From Aphelocoma coerulescens (taxonomy: Eukaryota > Chordata > Aves > Passeriformes > Corvidae): DNA of 64,000 nucleotides. The stretch lies in the NCBI RefSeq assembly GCF_041296385.1, contig NC_091013.1, forward strand, positions 9,624,001 through 9,688,000. The letters are read 5' to 3'. The notes beneath the pieces are model-generated. The model saw only the letters and a program-made list of their open reading frames with translations. It was not told the DNA's origin and ran no database searches. Each line of letters opens with the position of its first letter. Within the stretch, counting starts at the first letter, position 1. Below, piece by piece: positions 19,729 through 31,800 of this stretch. Both the position numbers and the translations under genes were made by a program.

Positions 19729-22622
19729 TTCAGAAAGAATTTCAGTCCTGTCTCTGCACATAGTTACACCCCTTGCCTTGGTTTGTTTCTCATCCAAAGC
19801 AGCTGCTTTCTACTCCTCCATACCCTCAAGTTTCTTTCCTATGCAAACCTAGACAAAATGGTAAGTGGGATTTTCTGCATGCCCTGATCTTACCCAAGTG
19901 TGAAGGCAGGGTCTTTTCAGGACATGAAAGGTCCCATGTGCTTTGTGCTCACCACTCTGGTTACAGCCTTGGGTATCTGAGCACTGCAGATAAGTGCCGA
20001 GACCTTGAATTTTATTTGATATTCTATGGCAAGCAATTGTAAAGAGCAAAGGATGAGCTTATTGTGCTCCCGGTAGCAGTGCTGCTGAGATGTGTGGTTG
20101 CATTCTCTATTAGCTGCAGTTTCCCAAGAGTTCTGCTGCTTGAGAGAAAAAAATTCAAGGCCTCAACACTTTTAGGAGGTGTGTACATAGGCACATGGCA
20201 GCTGTATGGTGGCACATGGCAGCTGTATGGTCAGAACACTTGACCAAGGGGAAATTTCTCATATTTTTCCACTGGTCACAATTCTTTTCTGCTGAAACTC
20301 CATCTTTCAAATTTAACCTTATATTATTTGACTTCAAAAAATGCAGTGACTAAACCCATGATTTTTTCTGTTTAACATTTCTAATTGTTCCTTGTTAAAC
20401 CTTTTGAAACATCTGAAGCAGACTGAAATGTCTGATGAAATTGATAGGTAGGATTATGGGCGGTTGTTTGTATTTAAGAGTGATGTTCTGTTACCTGTGT
20501 GATTGTTTTGCAGTGATCCTTTGTCTGATCCTTGGAGAGCTTCAAATGGAAACACACACACTGCCCAGCAGGATCACAAGGAGCAGGGAATGAATCTCAA
20601 AGGAGCTGAATGAGGGCCCTTCACAGAGTCAGAGGAGGCAGCTTCTCATTTTCACTAATATTTTCACAAATTCTTGACATAAAAACAAACAAATCCATAG
20701 AAGTAACTACTAGACAGTCCTACCAAAGTCCTACCAAAGTCATTCCAGCAGACAGTTTTTCCTTTGTTTTATTTCTTCTGACAGGAGGCTAAAAAAATCC
20801 CAAACCCATTTTGTCATAAGAATGCAGTCAGTCCTGCTGCCACCATAGTGGTTAGACAGAGGAAGGGAGTGCAGCAGAGAACAGAGAAACTGATGGTTTG
20901 GGTTATAAAACTCTGGCATACTTAGCATGTATAGGCCAGATCAATGTGTTTTCTACATTTGAAAGCATAGAACAAGTTCTTTTCAAGTTACAGAAATATA
21001 AGCTTTAGGTTACTGAACTTTCCAAGATGAAAAATATGGTAGAGATAGAATACAAGTTTTGATTAATAATTGGTTGGGAAAAAAACCAAACAACCAAAAA
21101 AATCTCCATTTTATCACACAGGCGAGATTTATCTGAATTTAGATTTATAGTGATTACCTTTGCATTAGGGAAAAACCCAGACTCCTTAACTAATGCAATG
21201 TTGCAGCTCAGCCTGCCATAGTTCACTACTCTGACCAGCAGGATGTTTGGCATTGAATTTAGCCTATCAAGCTCAGAAATCAAGAGTTTTATCTGCTGGG
21301 TGACAAATGGTAATGGAAAGGAAGAATATCAGAGACAGCCCTGGAAGAAAAGTAGCTGACACAGAGAGCTGAGGCAGCACTGACATGTTGGCAAACATGT
21401 GCTTGCAGCGAGAGTGAATTTAGGAACTTAACTGCAAAATTCTTCATTCATTCCTCAAACATGTCATGGAAATATAAATCAGCTCAATAATGTGTTTTGT
21501 TTTTTTTTTTTCTTTTGCCATTTTCATCAGTCTGTAGAGAACAGATTTTAGAACACCATTCTTACATTTTCTGTTTTTGATTTCTATTATAGAAAATCAA
21601 ACCGCAGTCTTGTTTCATCACTCCTGAAATGCTGTGCACATCCATTAATCCTGACATCATGGTCATGTCTCATTTTTGTGTTTAGAAGGAATGTATTAAT
21701 ACACTCACATTCCTCCAAGGAGCATTTGTAGTTTAACTTCATTCTCCCTTGACAGTTACCTGTGCATTTTCCTCAAGTTTCTTTTAGTTTTGCTATCTTC
21801 TCGCTGAGATAGCCTAAAATAGAGATAGGTAGAGATAAAACATACCTTGTTATTTATTAATTCCCCATAAAAAAATAACCCATAATAGTGGTATAGAGAT
21901 TGATTTCTTCTGTCAGTCAGGAGATCATGGGTGATTGAAAAAGGAGAGGATACATGGTAAACAGAAAAAAATCCTAGAACTCTGAGGTAATAAAAACTCG
22001 TGCTTGTGCTATTTGGTACTCACCAAATTCTCTCCTACTTCTGCTCTGTGCTGTCAGTAGCTCCTTTGCTCAAAGGTTTCCTTTTTTCCCCAGCTGTGTA
22101 TATGTGAAAAGTTCTCCATGCTGTAGCATTTTCATCAATCTCAGCACTAATTCTGTAGCAGTAAAAAGTTCATAATATGAAAAGGGAAGAATATAGTAAT
22201 AATGTATTTTCTAAAAAAATCTTGAATATGGATAAGGCTCAAACTTCTCAGTTTGAGTCTAAAACTACTTTGACTTTTTCTAAGCAAGCTCCAGAATTAT
22301 GTGACTGCATTTTTATTTTTGGCAGACATTCTAAGGGAACACGTACAGTTAGAATGACTCCCACACAGAACAAAACCAAAAATAAGTAGAAAGGCTTTGG
22401 GTTTGTATGGTTTTGACTGTGTGGTGTGGCCAGTATCTTCAAGAAATGATGGAGTCAATGGAATCCCATCGTGGCCTGGACATAATGGAAATGTCATTAC
22501 TAACAGGAGTTGCCCAAGTGAAACTGAGTTCAGATGTCATTCACTATTTTTAGAAATGCATACACAGAGACACTGAGGAAAAATGTTTCCCGTGTAATTT
22601 AAAAAACATAGCATTCTGGAAT
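19729..22622. other. Unannotated non-coding stretch
   Basis: No gene is recognised. A 21-bp tandem duplication lies at 20190-20231 and an 11-bp tandem duplication (TCCTACCAAAG twice) at 20718-20739. Open frames of 60-92 codons carry no recognisable motif. Confidence 0.55.
20190..20231. repeat. 21-bp tandem duplication, two perfect copies
   Basis: The unit beginning GGCACATGGCAGCTG is present twice head to tail with no mismatch. It looks like a recent local duplication and may vary in copy number. Confidence 0.95.
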
Positions 22623-22666
22623 TGATCCTTGTGGGTCCCTTCCAAATCAGAATATTTCTGTGAAAT
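22623..22666 (+). mobile_element. CR1 LINE 3' tail only (about 44 bp)
   Basis: The sequence TGATCCTTGTGGGTCCCTTC, followed by a CAAATCAGAATATTTCTGTG block, matches the terminal part of CR1 3' ends. No CR1 sequence is visible upstream, so this is either an extremely truncated insertion or an old copy whose body has decayed. Confidence 0.75.
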
Positions 22667-23277
22667 TGAACTCTTCTTCTAGATAATTAAAGTCAAGATG
22701 CAACGTTTTGAGAACCCCTCCACAGTGCATGGGTGTGAAGAAAAGATGCAGAAAAATGAGAATTAGTTCACTAGCAAAATAGAAAGTGATTGCTGTTGAG
22801 GACAAAAACTTTGGTTAAAATTATTGCAACCTACCATGTTTCCACTTGATCTATGATCTATCAATCTCATATATGACACTAAGGACAAAGAAGCAGAAAC
22901 ATGTTTCCCTTAAAATGCATCTTTGATTCATTTCCATTGGAATTCACATTTTCTCTGTGGTAACCAATCAAATGTTAGAACATACATTCTCATCACTATC
23001 ATCTTCTACACAAAGCCTTAGGGAAGCTTTTCTTTTGAAAAACATAATGGAGACACAGGCTGCTCTCTTTGGGGCATTTTCACTATAGAAACTATGGAAA
23101 TTTTATGCCCTTCCCAGGAAATTATCTGCAGTATTTTAGAAAACACATTTAATGGTAATACTTAACAAAATCGAATGTACACTTTCTAGTTCAGCAAAAC
23201 CAGAACAAAATTAATTAGATTGTTGGAATATGACATAGCATGTCACCCATCTTTTTTCTCTGTGAATATCATGCTGA
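22667..23277. other. Unannotated AT-rich stretch
   Basis: Nothing recognisable is seen between the CR1 tail and the solo LTR. Confidence 0.55.
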
Positions 23278-23282
23278 ACTAT
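23278..23282 (+). repeat. Target-site duplication, left copy (ACTAT)
   Basis: ACTAT directly precedes the TG that opens the LTR and is repeated directly after its terminal CA at 23949-23953. Five bases is the duplication length usual for class III (ERVL) elements. Confidence 0.85.
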
Positions 23283-23948
23283 TGTCTTGGGGTGACTTTA
23301 TGATGTGTATCCCCTATCACTGCCCCATGCCCAGAAATTAATTTTGTGCCTTTCTGTGCCTTTAAACTGAGCCTGAGAGGGGAGAGGAAAACCTGAGCAA
23401 AACTTCTTCAAAGCAGTTTGCAGCTTGTTCAAGGTCACACAGAGACAGAGACTCTCTTTTCAGCTGCGGCAGCAGAGTGAGAGTGGGGAAGGCACCTGAC
23501 CTGGCTTGCTTTTGGCCAGTTTTTCAGCTCCTTTTTCTTTCTCTGGAGAGAGACAGAGAGTTGAATTTTTGTTTTTCCTGGGACTTTGTTTTTTCTTTTT
23601 TTTTTCCCTCTGCTGGACTGTTTCAACATCAGAATACATCGGGAGGATTTTCCACTGAGGCCTTGGCCCTGGAGCTGGGCCCACCACCCCGTCCCAGCTC
23701 TGAGGAGGGGGAGAAAGAGACTATGAAAGGACTCTGAAATTTTCCCAGGTTTCTCTCAGCAGAACGAGAGGTTTTATTATTATTTAGCATTATTATAATT
23801 TTCCTGTGTGTTTGTTAAATAAATAGGTTTTATCTCTTTCACTTTCCTTCAAGGAAAATTTATTTTTTCCCGAACCTTGTGAGGGAGGAATGGTCGTAAC
23901 CTGCCTTCTCTCAGAGGATCTATTTCTAAATTTGGCTAAACTGGCACA
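23283..23948 (+). mobile_element. Solo LTR, probably ERVL-type (666 bp)
   Basis: The element starts TGTCTTGGGGTGAC and ends ACTGGCACA, giving TG...CA ends flanked by a perfect 5-bp duplication. It has no internal retroviral sequence, primer-binding site or second LTR, so it is a solo LTR left by recombination between the two LTRs of a provirus. A polyadenylation hexamer lies at 23818-23823. The middle carries T-rich and GA-rich low-complexity tracts (about 23545-23610). Orientation is taken from the polyadenylation signal. The small ORFs inside it have no retroviral motifs. The ERVL assignment rests on the 5-bp duplication and general appearance and needs a library search. Confidence 0.85.
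23818..23823 (+). terminator. Polyadenylation signal in the solo LTR
   Basis: AATAAA sits about 125 bp before the LTR 3' end. It is preceded by a TATTATTATTTAGC-type AT-rich block and a T/G-rich stretch, as expected around the R region. Confidence 0.6.
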
Positions 23949-23953
23949 ACTAT
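23949..23953 (+). repeat. Target-site duplication, right copy (ACTAT)
   Basis: This is the direct repeat of 23278-23282, immediately after the terminal CA of the LTR. Confidence 0.85.
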
Positions 23954-26900
23954 TCAGGATATAAGGTAACAGAGTAGATGGTAAGTGGACCTGATTGCAT
24001 TATGATGGGGGAAAACCCCACAAATTCTAATTATACCTGTCTTCAAACTTTCATGGTTCCTTTTATGATGGTTTTTGTTTGTTTACTTGTTTAATGTGTG
24101 TGTGTGTTTTGCTTTGTTTTTCTCTTTTTCATCTCCATCCTTGTAGACTTTTTATTGGGAGCTAAGGAGAAACCGTGTGACCTCTTAGCACAAGCCAAAG
24201 TTCCATCTTCTATGCTAGTACCTGCTGTTTGTGCTGCTAATCAAAACCAAAAGGAGGCTCTTTGTTGCCAGAGTTCAGGTTTCTGTCATGAGCCCTGTGA
24301 CATCTCTTGTTTCTGCTTCAAAGCACCACACCATGGAGAGGGAGCTCTGTGGGCCAGGATCATATCAATTTGTCAGGGGGGAGTGGTGTCTTTGTGGCAG
24401 GCTGGTGGCAGGAAAAGTCTTGCCCTGTGATGTATCTCAGCCCCAGAAATTTCAGCCTCTGACCTACAGAACAGGGTTAGTCACTTTCCACCACAGGGCA
24501 ATGCTGTAACTGCTCCAGGAGCAGCTGTTGAGAGGTAGAACAGAGCCTAAGGCTATCATAAACCTGGGAACTCCTCCCTTATTACTGTACCTGAAATCCC
24601 CAACCTTATTAGTGCCTGCAGGGTATGAGCTGAAATCTCTCGAGCAGAGGTGGCTGCCCAGAAGCACAGATTGTTGGTGCAATCACCTGAGCCTTAAGTG
24701 TTTTTCATTTGGGCTGTTTGCTCATCTCCACCTAACAGACAAATATTTTTAATAATAAAGCTATAGGAATAGAGGAATGAAGAATGGCATTTGACATTAA
24801 AATGAACAACATAACATAAAGGCAGGTTTTCTCATCCCTCTAAGTAATTTGCATTAGTGAGAATTTATAGCAGTGCAGGTTTCTGTTGTATTACAACAAG
24901 CATTAGTATGAGAGCCTGAATGCTGAACATTTGTGAAATAACAACATCTTCAAGGGTGTACCATTATACTCTAAGAGCTAGTATTATTTTAAAAGAAACC
25001 ATATTGCTTTTAACATTTTCATTATGCATAGAAGTCGTAATGAGACTCAGTGCTGTGTTTGCTAATATGTCTCATCTGTATTTTCACAGAGGAGAATTTT
25101 AAATATTTATAGCAACAAGTGTTTATGTTCAGGAATTTTGCTTTGACAAGGCAAACCCCTTAAATAAAGTTGAAAGACACTTTAATTCAAAGCCTAGGAG
25201 TAAAATGCCTTTATCATATAGCCCTAGATTTTTTTTGTACCTTGCATGAATCTAAAAAATTATATCTGTTTTCACATTCCTGTGCCTGTTTCTCTGATCC
25301 CTATCTAAAAAATGCCTGACCCAACAGAGCACCTCACCAGCGTGGCAGTGAAATGATTGGTGTCTATCCATGGAAAACACCTGAAAGCTCAAACTGTCCA
25401 AAACTGTGCTGACTATCAGATTTGTAATCCCACTGTGCTGAGATCTGAACTATTGCATCTGAAAAGGCGTTTGCAGCACAGGAGAAGGAAAAGGCCTCAT
25501 GCCAATCTGCACAATCCTACATTATTTACTACCTCTCTGTATAGCACAGCTTCGGCTGGCAGGGAGAGTTAGGGCTGAGAAAGGGAGATGTGTGCTGCTG
25601 CTTTGAGAAGTGCAAATAAGATTAGAGTTGCCAGTGCCTGCTGAGAGGTAAATTTCTTTTCCAGAAGCTGAACACACCTTTTTTCGGAAACAGAATCTTT
25701 GTTCATGGGAACTGCTAGCCTGCATCCATCTGCCACACTTAAACACTGGACCTGGTAAATAATCGCTGCACACTGACTGCAGCTATGACAAAATATGCAA
25801 TGTCTTCTTGTTATACATGTCTAATCTTCCTTTGGCAGTGAACCTGTGGTTTGTCAGCCTGAGTTCCTTTTCATTTATATACTTGTTTTGCTCAGTGCAG
25901 ATGAGGGCAAAGAGGAGAGGCACAAAGGGGAATTCAGGGAGTAAACAAACTGTACCAAACAGCTGGGGTGATCAGTTTGTGAATCCAGATAAAAGATGTC
26001 ATCTGCTACAGCTCACCTGATGCACAGTTGCTGTTCCTGCACTGCTGGCAGGATTCAGAAACCAGGTATTGGACGTACCCATACAATCCAGGTGGGATGA
26101 ATGTTTGAGTTGATAGAGCTATTGAAACCAGCCAATTGCAGGAATTATCTATTTGGTGGTGTGATTTCAGATCTAAAATTTACTATGGCTACCCATGGCC
26201 ATACTCCAGTATGCTTTGCAAGTGGTTAATGTTGAAAGCTACTCACTCAGTCTTCAGCTAGATCAGAAAATTCTTGGCCAGAGGATATACTATAATAATT
26301 CATGGATAAATGCAAGGTTTTCTGGTCTGGTTTTTAATACAGTGTGTATCTTTCTTTCTTTTCACTGAAGAACAGCATGTTTTCAAGCAATCTAAGAGAT
26401 TACCACTCTCCTAAGATACATCACACTGAAACTGTTAAGTTGAATCTGAAATGTGTAATAAATAGACTTGGTTTGATGACATTTAAAGGAAGATAGAGAT
26501 AGTATGTCTTTTTTCAGCCTTTTTGGGAAAAGAGGTTTGTAATGGTCTCCCAAGATGCTTGTTTGAAGAAAGTTTCTGTTTAAAAGTCAGGCATGCCAAG
26601 CATTTTACATAATCAAGACTTACAAACACCTCAATTATCAATCAACACAATGAGAATCTATATTCTGCAGCCTGTCAAATAGCTGGCCTTTACCACAGAA
26701 GCAGTTACTGAAGGAATGGAGAGAAAATAACTAATGGTTGTTATAAATATTCTCTACTGGTAACACTTTTTTTCCTTGGGGAGCCCTTGGGAAAACTAAT
26801 AAACAATGAAACTTTGCAGCTACTTCCATCCTAGTGGTGTCAAATACTGAGATCAGAGCTTGCCACATCTCCTGATGAAGTTTGGCTATGAATCCATGGA

Positions 26901-27759
26901 AAACCCTCTTTGCCTGTGTCTAACCATATGCCTAGACTTGTTGCTGTGCAGCCCTGGCTGCAGGCACTCGTGATGTCTCATAGCTGGATATCCTCCCTCA
27001 CATGGTCACATGCAGATACTTCTCTCCTTGTGCTCCAGTTCACAGTGCAGTCCTTGGCTTTCCTGGCAGGTCACCATCACCAGTTAGCACTGCCAGACAA
27101 GCTGCCTCCTCTCTGGCAAGGTTCTGAGACCCTGGAGCCTCCTCACAGTGCCACATTCAAGGTAGCCCAAAAAAGCCACCAGGCCATTAGGCTGTGAGCA
27201 ACCAGAGCAGCCCAGTGGTAGTGTGGAGTCTACTTCCACCCTCCTGCTGGGACAGCTGTCCTGGGGAGAATGTGTCCCTTCAGCCACTCCTCCTGCAGCC
27301 TACCTTTGGCTGGAGCTGTGGCTTCCCTTGTACTTCAGCTTGGGGTGAATCCTCTGCTGAGGCTTTTAAAGATGCAGAGCAGAGTGTTCCAGAGAAAGCT
27401 CACTTTGAACCTAAGGGCATGAAAATGTTGCCATTAGCACCTGTCTGTGTTCCAAATATTTATAAAACAGTAGATTTAAGATGTGCCAACAGCTTCTGAG
27501 AAGTATTGGAACTGCTCACACTGATCAAAACCACTTCCTACAGTACATGTTGTGCTGTGTCTCGAACTTCCCACGCTCAGGGAGTGTTCCTGGCTAGGTC
27601 ATCAATGTCACTGACCCTAAGCAGATGATTTTTTATTCTTCTTAGAGTGACTGAGACATTCCCAAAAGACACATTTTTTTCTATTCTGAGAATTTCTATG
27701 TATTCATATGTGAAATACTTGTCCAACAGGCAACAGCTCTGCAAGCTTGTGCACAGCCA
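23954..27759. other. Unannotated non-coding stretch, GC rising toward its right end
   Basis: No gene or repeat family is recognised. A short TG dinucleotide run lies at 24094-24107. From about 26900 to 27400 the sequence becomes more GC-rich and holds overlapping open frames of 95 and 101 codons without recognisable domains. This part forms a shoulder before the CpG island. Confidence 0.5.
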
Positions 27760-28460
27760 TCGGGTCGTGTTTAAGGCCAGGGAAAAGAACGGGTTAATCT
27801 TTACACCGCCGTGAGTCACACAGTGTCCCCTCATCCTCCGGGAAGTCAAACTCGCATGGCAAGGCTAAGGAGCTGCAGAATAAGCATCATTCCCTTTGGG
27901 CACCCAAAAAAAGGAACCTCACCCTAACGGAGAAACCTGTGCGTGAGCCGAGACCCGCTCCCCGCCACCGCACATCAACCCCCGGCTGCCTTCCTCGGGT
28001 CCCGTAATACCCCAAAAGCCCGTGGCAGAAGGAAGCAGGTCCCTCACCGGCTCCCTCTCCCGGGATGTCGCTCCAGGTGCGGGGGGGACGCGCTGGCCCC
28101 GCGCGCATCTCCCGCCAGGTGGAGCAAGAAACCAAGATTAGACATTCCCGATTCCCGGCTGTTTGGTGCTTTTTTTTGGTGGTTCGGTTTTGGTTTTATT
28201 TTGTTGGTGGTGTTACCCGCCCCTCCCCCTCCCCCCCGCCCTTAATTTTGCCCTTTTTTTCTCCCCAAACCGGAGTTTCAAGGCAATGATGACGCAAAGG
28301 GGGAGGCCGATATTTACTTCTCCTTTAGACGCCCCCGAGAGCGGATGATGCTCTCTGCAGTTTGCAGCGTGTCAGCGATAAAGGGTGGTGGGAGGGGGAG
28401 AAGGTAGGGAGCACATTGAGCTGCATCAATCCTCCTTCTGCGTGCCTACCGATTATAGCA
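27760..28460. promoter_or_regulatory. CpG island, candidate orphan promoter
   Basis: By hand count about 40 CpG dinucleotides fall in this 700-bp interval, while the surrounding tens of kilobases have only scattered ones. The core (27940-28345) is strongly GC-rich and holds GC-box-like runs, a TGACGCAA element near 28291 and a C-rich quadruplex motif at 28216-28241. No TATA box is seen in the core. Possible first-exon splice donors exist on the minus strand (CCG/GTGAGG, intron starting at 28047) and the plus strand (AAG/GTAGGG at 28403/28404), so the direction of transcription is open. The minus-strand open frame at 27887-28135 has no recognisable domain. Unmethylated CpG islands usually mark promoters. 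The gene or non-coding RNA it serves is not identifiable here. Confidence 0.65.
28216..28241 (-). other. Potential G-quadruplex motif
   Basis: The plus strand has five C runs of 3, 4, 5, 7 and 3 bases separated by single bases. The minus strand therefore has five G runs with one-base loops, an ideal quadruplex pattern. It lies in the CpG island and would also match SP1/KLF/MAZ-type binding sites. Confidence 0.75.
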
Positions 28461-28597
28461 GGAAAATAAAATTTAAAAATTTAAAAAGGCAGATCGCTCT
28501 TTTTGCATTAGTGGGGAAAAGTTGGAAAGCCTATTCCTATACACAGCAGCATAAAATTCACATTAACATCTCATTAAGCCTAAATGCACTTAGGGAT

Positions 28598-28660
28598 TGA
28601 TCCAAAGGCCATCAAACTCAATGGGAGACTTTGCATTGCCTTCAAATGGGATTTGGATCA
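28598..28660. repeat. Ancient palindromic amniote repeat
   Basis: The imperfect arms TGATCCAAAGGCCATC (28598 onward) and ATGGGATTTGGATCA (ending at 28660) are near reverse complements around a GGGAGACTTTGC centre. The pattern, with CAATGGGAG in the middle and TGATCCAAA / TTTGGATCA at the ends, recalls a dispersed palindromic repeat common in turtles, crocodilians and birds. No family name is assigned. It lies about 140 bp beyond the edge of the CpG island. Confidence 0.55.
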
Positions 28661-28870
28661 TGCTGTTAGAGATTGGCAAAAGTTCATATTAACAAAACAA
28701 AAAATTTCTGACATTACCTAAAAGGCTATAAAAGCATTTCCATTCCTTTTTCTGGGAAATCCCTTTTACAGCTGATCAAATGTAATCACAGCAGCCACCT
28801 TTATGGTGAAATATTCCAGTTAGTCTAACATCAATGCGGCTGAGAGACGAATGCAAATGACACCACTATT
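28661..28870 (+). other. Possible conserved regulatory sequence
   Basis: This stretch next to the CpG island contains a TATA-box-like CTATAAAAG at 28726-28734 and an octamer ATGCAAAT (POU-factor site) at 28851-28858. It lacks low complexity and recognisable repeats. Conservation cannot be judged from a single sequence, so the call is tentative. Confidence 0.25.
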
Positions 28871-31800
28871 TCACAAAAATTGAAATGGAAGTTTCTTTTT
28901 TGACCATAATAAATTATCCATAATAGCAGAGGTAAACCTGAAGTGTTCAGAAGTTAATTTAAATAAATTCTATGTAAATACTATTTTAAAAGAGGGAGAG
29001 AAAAAAAGCAACTGAAATCTAGTTCAGGAAAACCATATGCTTGTTATGAAAATGTTTTACACAGGTCTGGTGGCCTAATGTGAACTAAAAAACTAAAATT
29101 ACTAAAAATTAATGAAAAAGTACTAAAGTAGACGTTATATGATCAGAACCAAACCAATTTGTTGTGCACAGTGCATTTAGAGAACTCAGTACATGATATC
29201 ATCAATAATGACTCTGTTTTCATGTGTGGAGATGAAAAGTAGTACACTAAAAAAAAAAAATTAGCTGCTTTGGGCAGCTTCAAATTCCTTGATCTTCATT
29301 TACTCTTTTAAAATGCTGCTTCTAGCAGAGACAGTCTGGAGCAGAGGCTCCAGCTCTGATTAGGTTTCTTGTTCAGATGGCCTTAGCTGGGACTGTGTTA
29401 CTTGGCTGATGACAGAGAAAGGCTGAAAATTTCCTGTGCATGTTTCAAAAAAAAAAAAAAAAAAAAGAAGTGAAATGACAAATATCTAAAAATTTTTGTC
29501 CCAAATATTAAAAAATTGAAACTGACATGTAAAATTGGATGGGTAGAATGTTTTTGAAGATTTGAAAGACTTTCCAAGTTCTACTTCTGCTGTGATGTTT
29601 TAAATCTCCTTTTTCTCTTCGGTATCTCCTTTGCTTGTTTCTCTGTGTTGAACATCACCTTCCTGCTGCTTGGACCAAACAGTGTGGTGAGAACTTCATC
29701 TTCAAGTATCTCCATGTCTCTGGCAAACAACCTTCTTGTTCCTCATGCCCCTTAGGAGCCAAAGTAAATACTTCATTGAACAATCTCCCAACTTTTGAGT
29801 GCTAGGAAAGTCTGGATGTAAGACAGGGAAGTGATGTTCTTATAGGAGTTGCAACTTTTAAAATATTACCAACAAATAAATTTCACAAAAGGAGGAAGGA
29901 AGATGTAGGTATTGCCCAAAATTTTAAAAATGTGCCTAATTTCTACAAGCAACAGTTATGGCAGATCCTGATGTTAACATTAAAGTAAGGTGGCAATTGA
30001 TAAAGAAATTCCCATAAAGAGTCATGTAGCTGCACTAATTCAATTTTTACTTTTATTCTTCTGTCTCACTCTAACATCAATTTCCATTTTCCTCTTTTTG
30101 GTCTTCAAAATATATATAGCCTCACTGTCTTTTCCCTCTCCAACTTTGATGGCTTACGTTCATACAAAATGAAAGGGTCTTGTAACAAGAAATTATATAT
30201 TGAAATACTATTCAGTGCATATTAAAAAACAATGCACTGGTTTGAGCATCAGTTCATGCCAACAGAGATCAGAAATCTGGCCCTTGGTGAGTACTTTGGA
30301 ATAACTGCCAGGAACTACTAATCTTGTACAATGTCCCCATACGTTCTGATAGAAAAGTGATGCCAGGGAAAAAGCTCGAGCTGGCACCTGTGCCTGGGAT
30401 CATATTTTCACCTGTCTTTCTTTTCTGATTGCACATCACCTCAGCTTTCTTAGAGGTAATCTCATTTCACTCCTTCAGTCAAAGGGGGCGTGCCATTGAT
30501 TACAGAAATAGCAAAGTGTTTTGTGAATGTTTCTTCTTTTTCTTCCTTCATCCCTCCCCTCCTAAGAGTCATTAAACACAATGAAACCTATCAGAAGCAG
30601 TATTTCTTTACTTATGGATAAACTATTGATTTTGGTATTATAGCCCCAGAGATGTGTCAGCCCTGGAAAACAAAACAAGAAGCATCTGAAGTCTCAGGCA
30701 CCTCTTTGAACCACAGCTTCCATGCAGTTTTCTCGCTGCTGCTACTGAAGCACTGTGACATCCCACCTGCTATGCCAGCACCAAATCCCTGCCAAGACCA
30801 CTGCCTGCATCCCCAGCCCTGCCAGGCCCTGGCTGGAGTGAAGCAGAGCTGGAAGCTGCAACAGCCACAGGGGATAAGCAGACATGCTGCCACTTCTATT
30901 TGTCATCGTCCAAGGACGCCCGAAGTTTAAGTGGGGATTTCTGTGGAGAACACTTCAGGATTTAGGTGTTGAGTGCCTGTGTGGAAGCTGAAATCCTTTT
31001 GTGAATCCGGGCATTGGTTAGAAGCTAGCTAAACTTTATACTGTGTTTTGAAACCAGTTATTGCATGGCTTTGTTTTTCATTAATCTGTGAGGAGCTTAC
31101 CTTTACTTTTAAAACTCCAGGGTGAATTGTTTATACATACCAAGCTTTTCTCTAGAGTTTTAGTTCCCCTGACAGAGAGCTACATTAAGAAGAAAAGATG
31201 AATGAAAATGCAGCAGCCTCTAAATTCATCCTCTTAACAGAATAGAACATTTCTGTTGCTGGTAGTTAAATCAGAAAACTGGTCATTTAACTACATGCCC
31301 AGTATTTTAAACAACAATTTGGGTGATTTGCAAGGAAAGCCCAGACCAAAAAACCCACATTTTAAATGCTGCTGTTGCTCTTTTCTGGGGCCATCCAAGC
31401 ACATGCTGGACTTTCACAATGTTAGTAATATTAAATGAGAAATTAATTACTTAGCTAGGATAACAATGGCATGGTCTCCATGGTTATGGCCATTTTCTGT
31501 CAAAACACAATGAGCATGGAAATGCAGCTCTGATAATGCTGGTTGTTGTCTTTATTTAATGTGAAGCGCTATTAGTGAGTCACCCAAGCCTCTTGTAATT
31601 TTGTTCAGTTTCTGGTTGTGCTGGCAAACATACAGGATTTTCAAATAACATAGAGTGTCTAAATTTCACACCTTGAGACATAAATCTATGCCTTAAATAG
31701 TTAAGTGGTAAGTATTGCTTACTTCTATTAATGTTTTACACTTCTACCTTGCCTTTGGATGCCAGATAATGGATACTTAACCAGATCTCTGGGAGAGATA

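Noticed and set aside
23435..23737. Frames of 64-86 codons on both strands within the solo LTR
   Set aside because: They arise from T-rich and GA-rich low-complexity LTR sequence; no gag, pol or env motif is present.
27887..28245. Proline/arginine-rich frames on both strands of the CpG island
   Set aside because: GC-rich composition explains the length and residues. No initiation context or domain supports translation, although transcription of the island remains possible.
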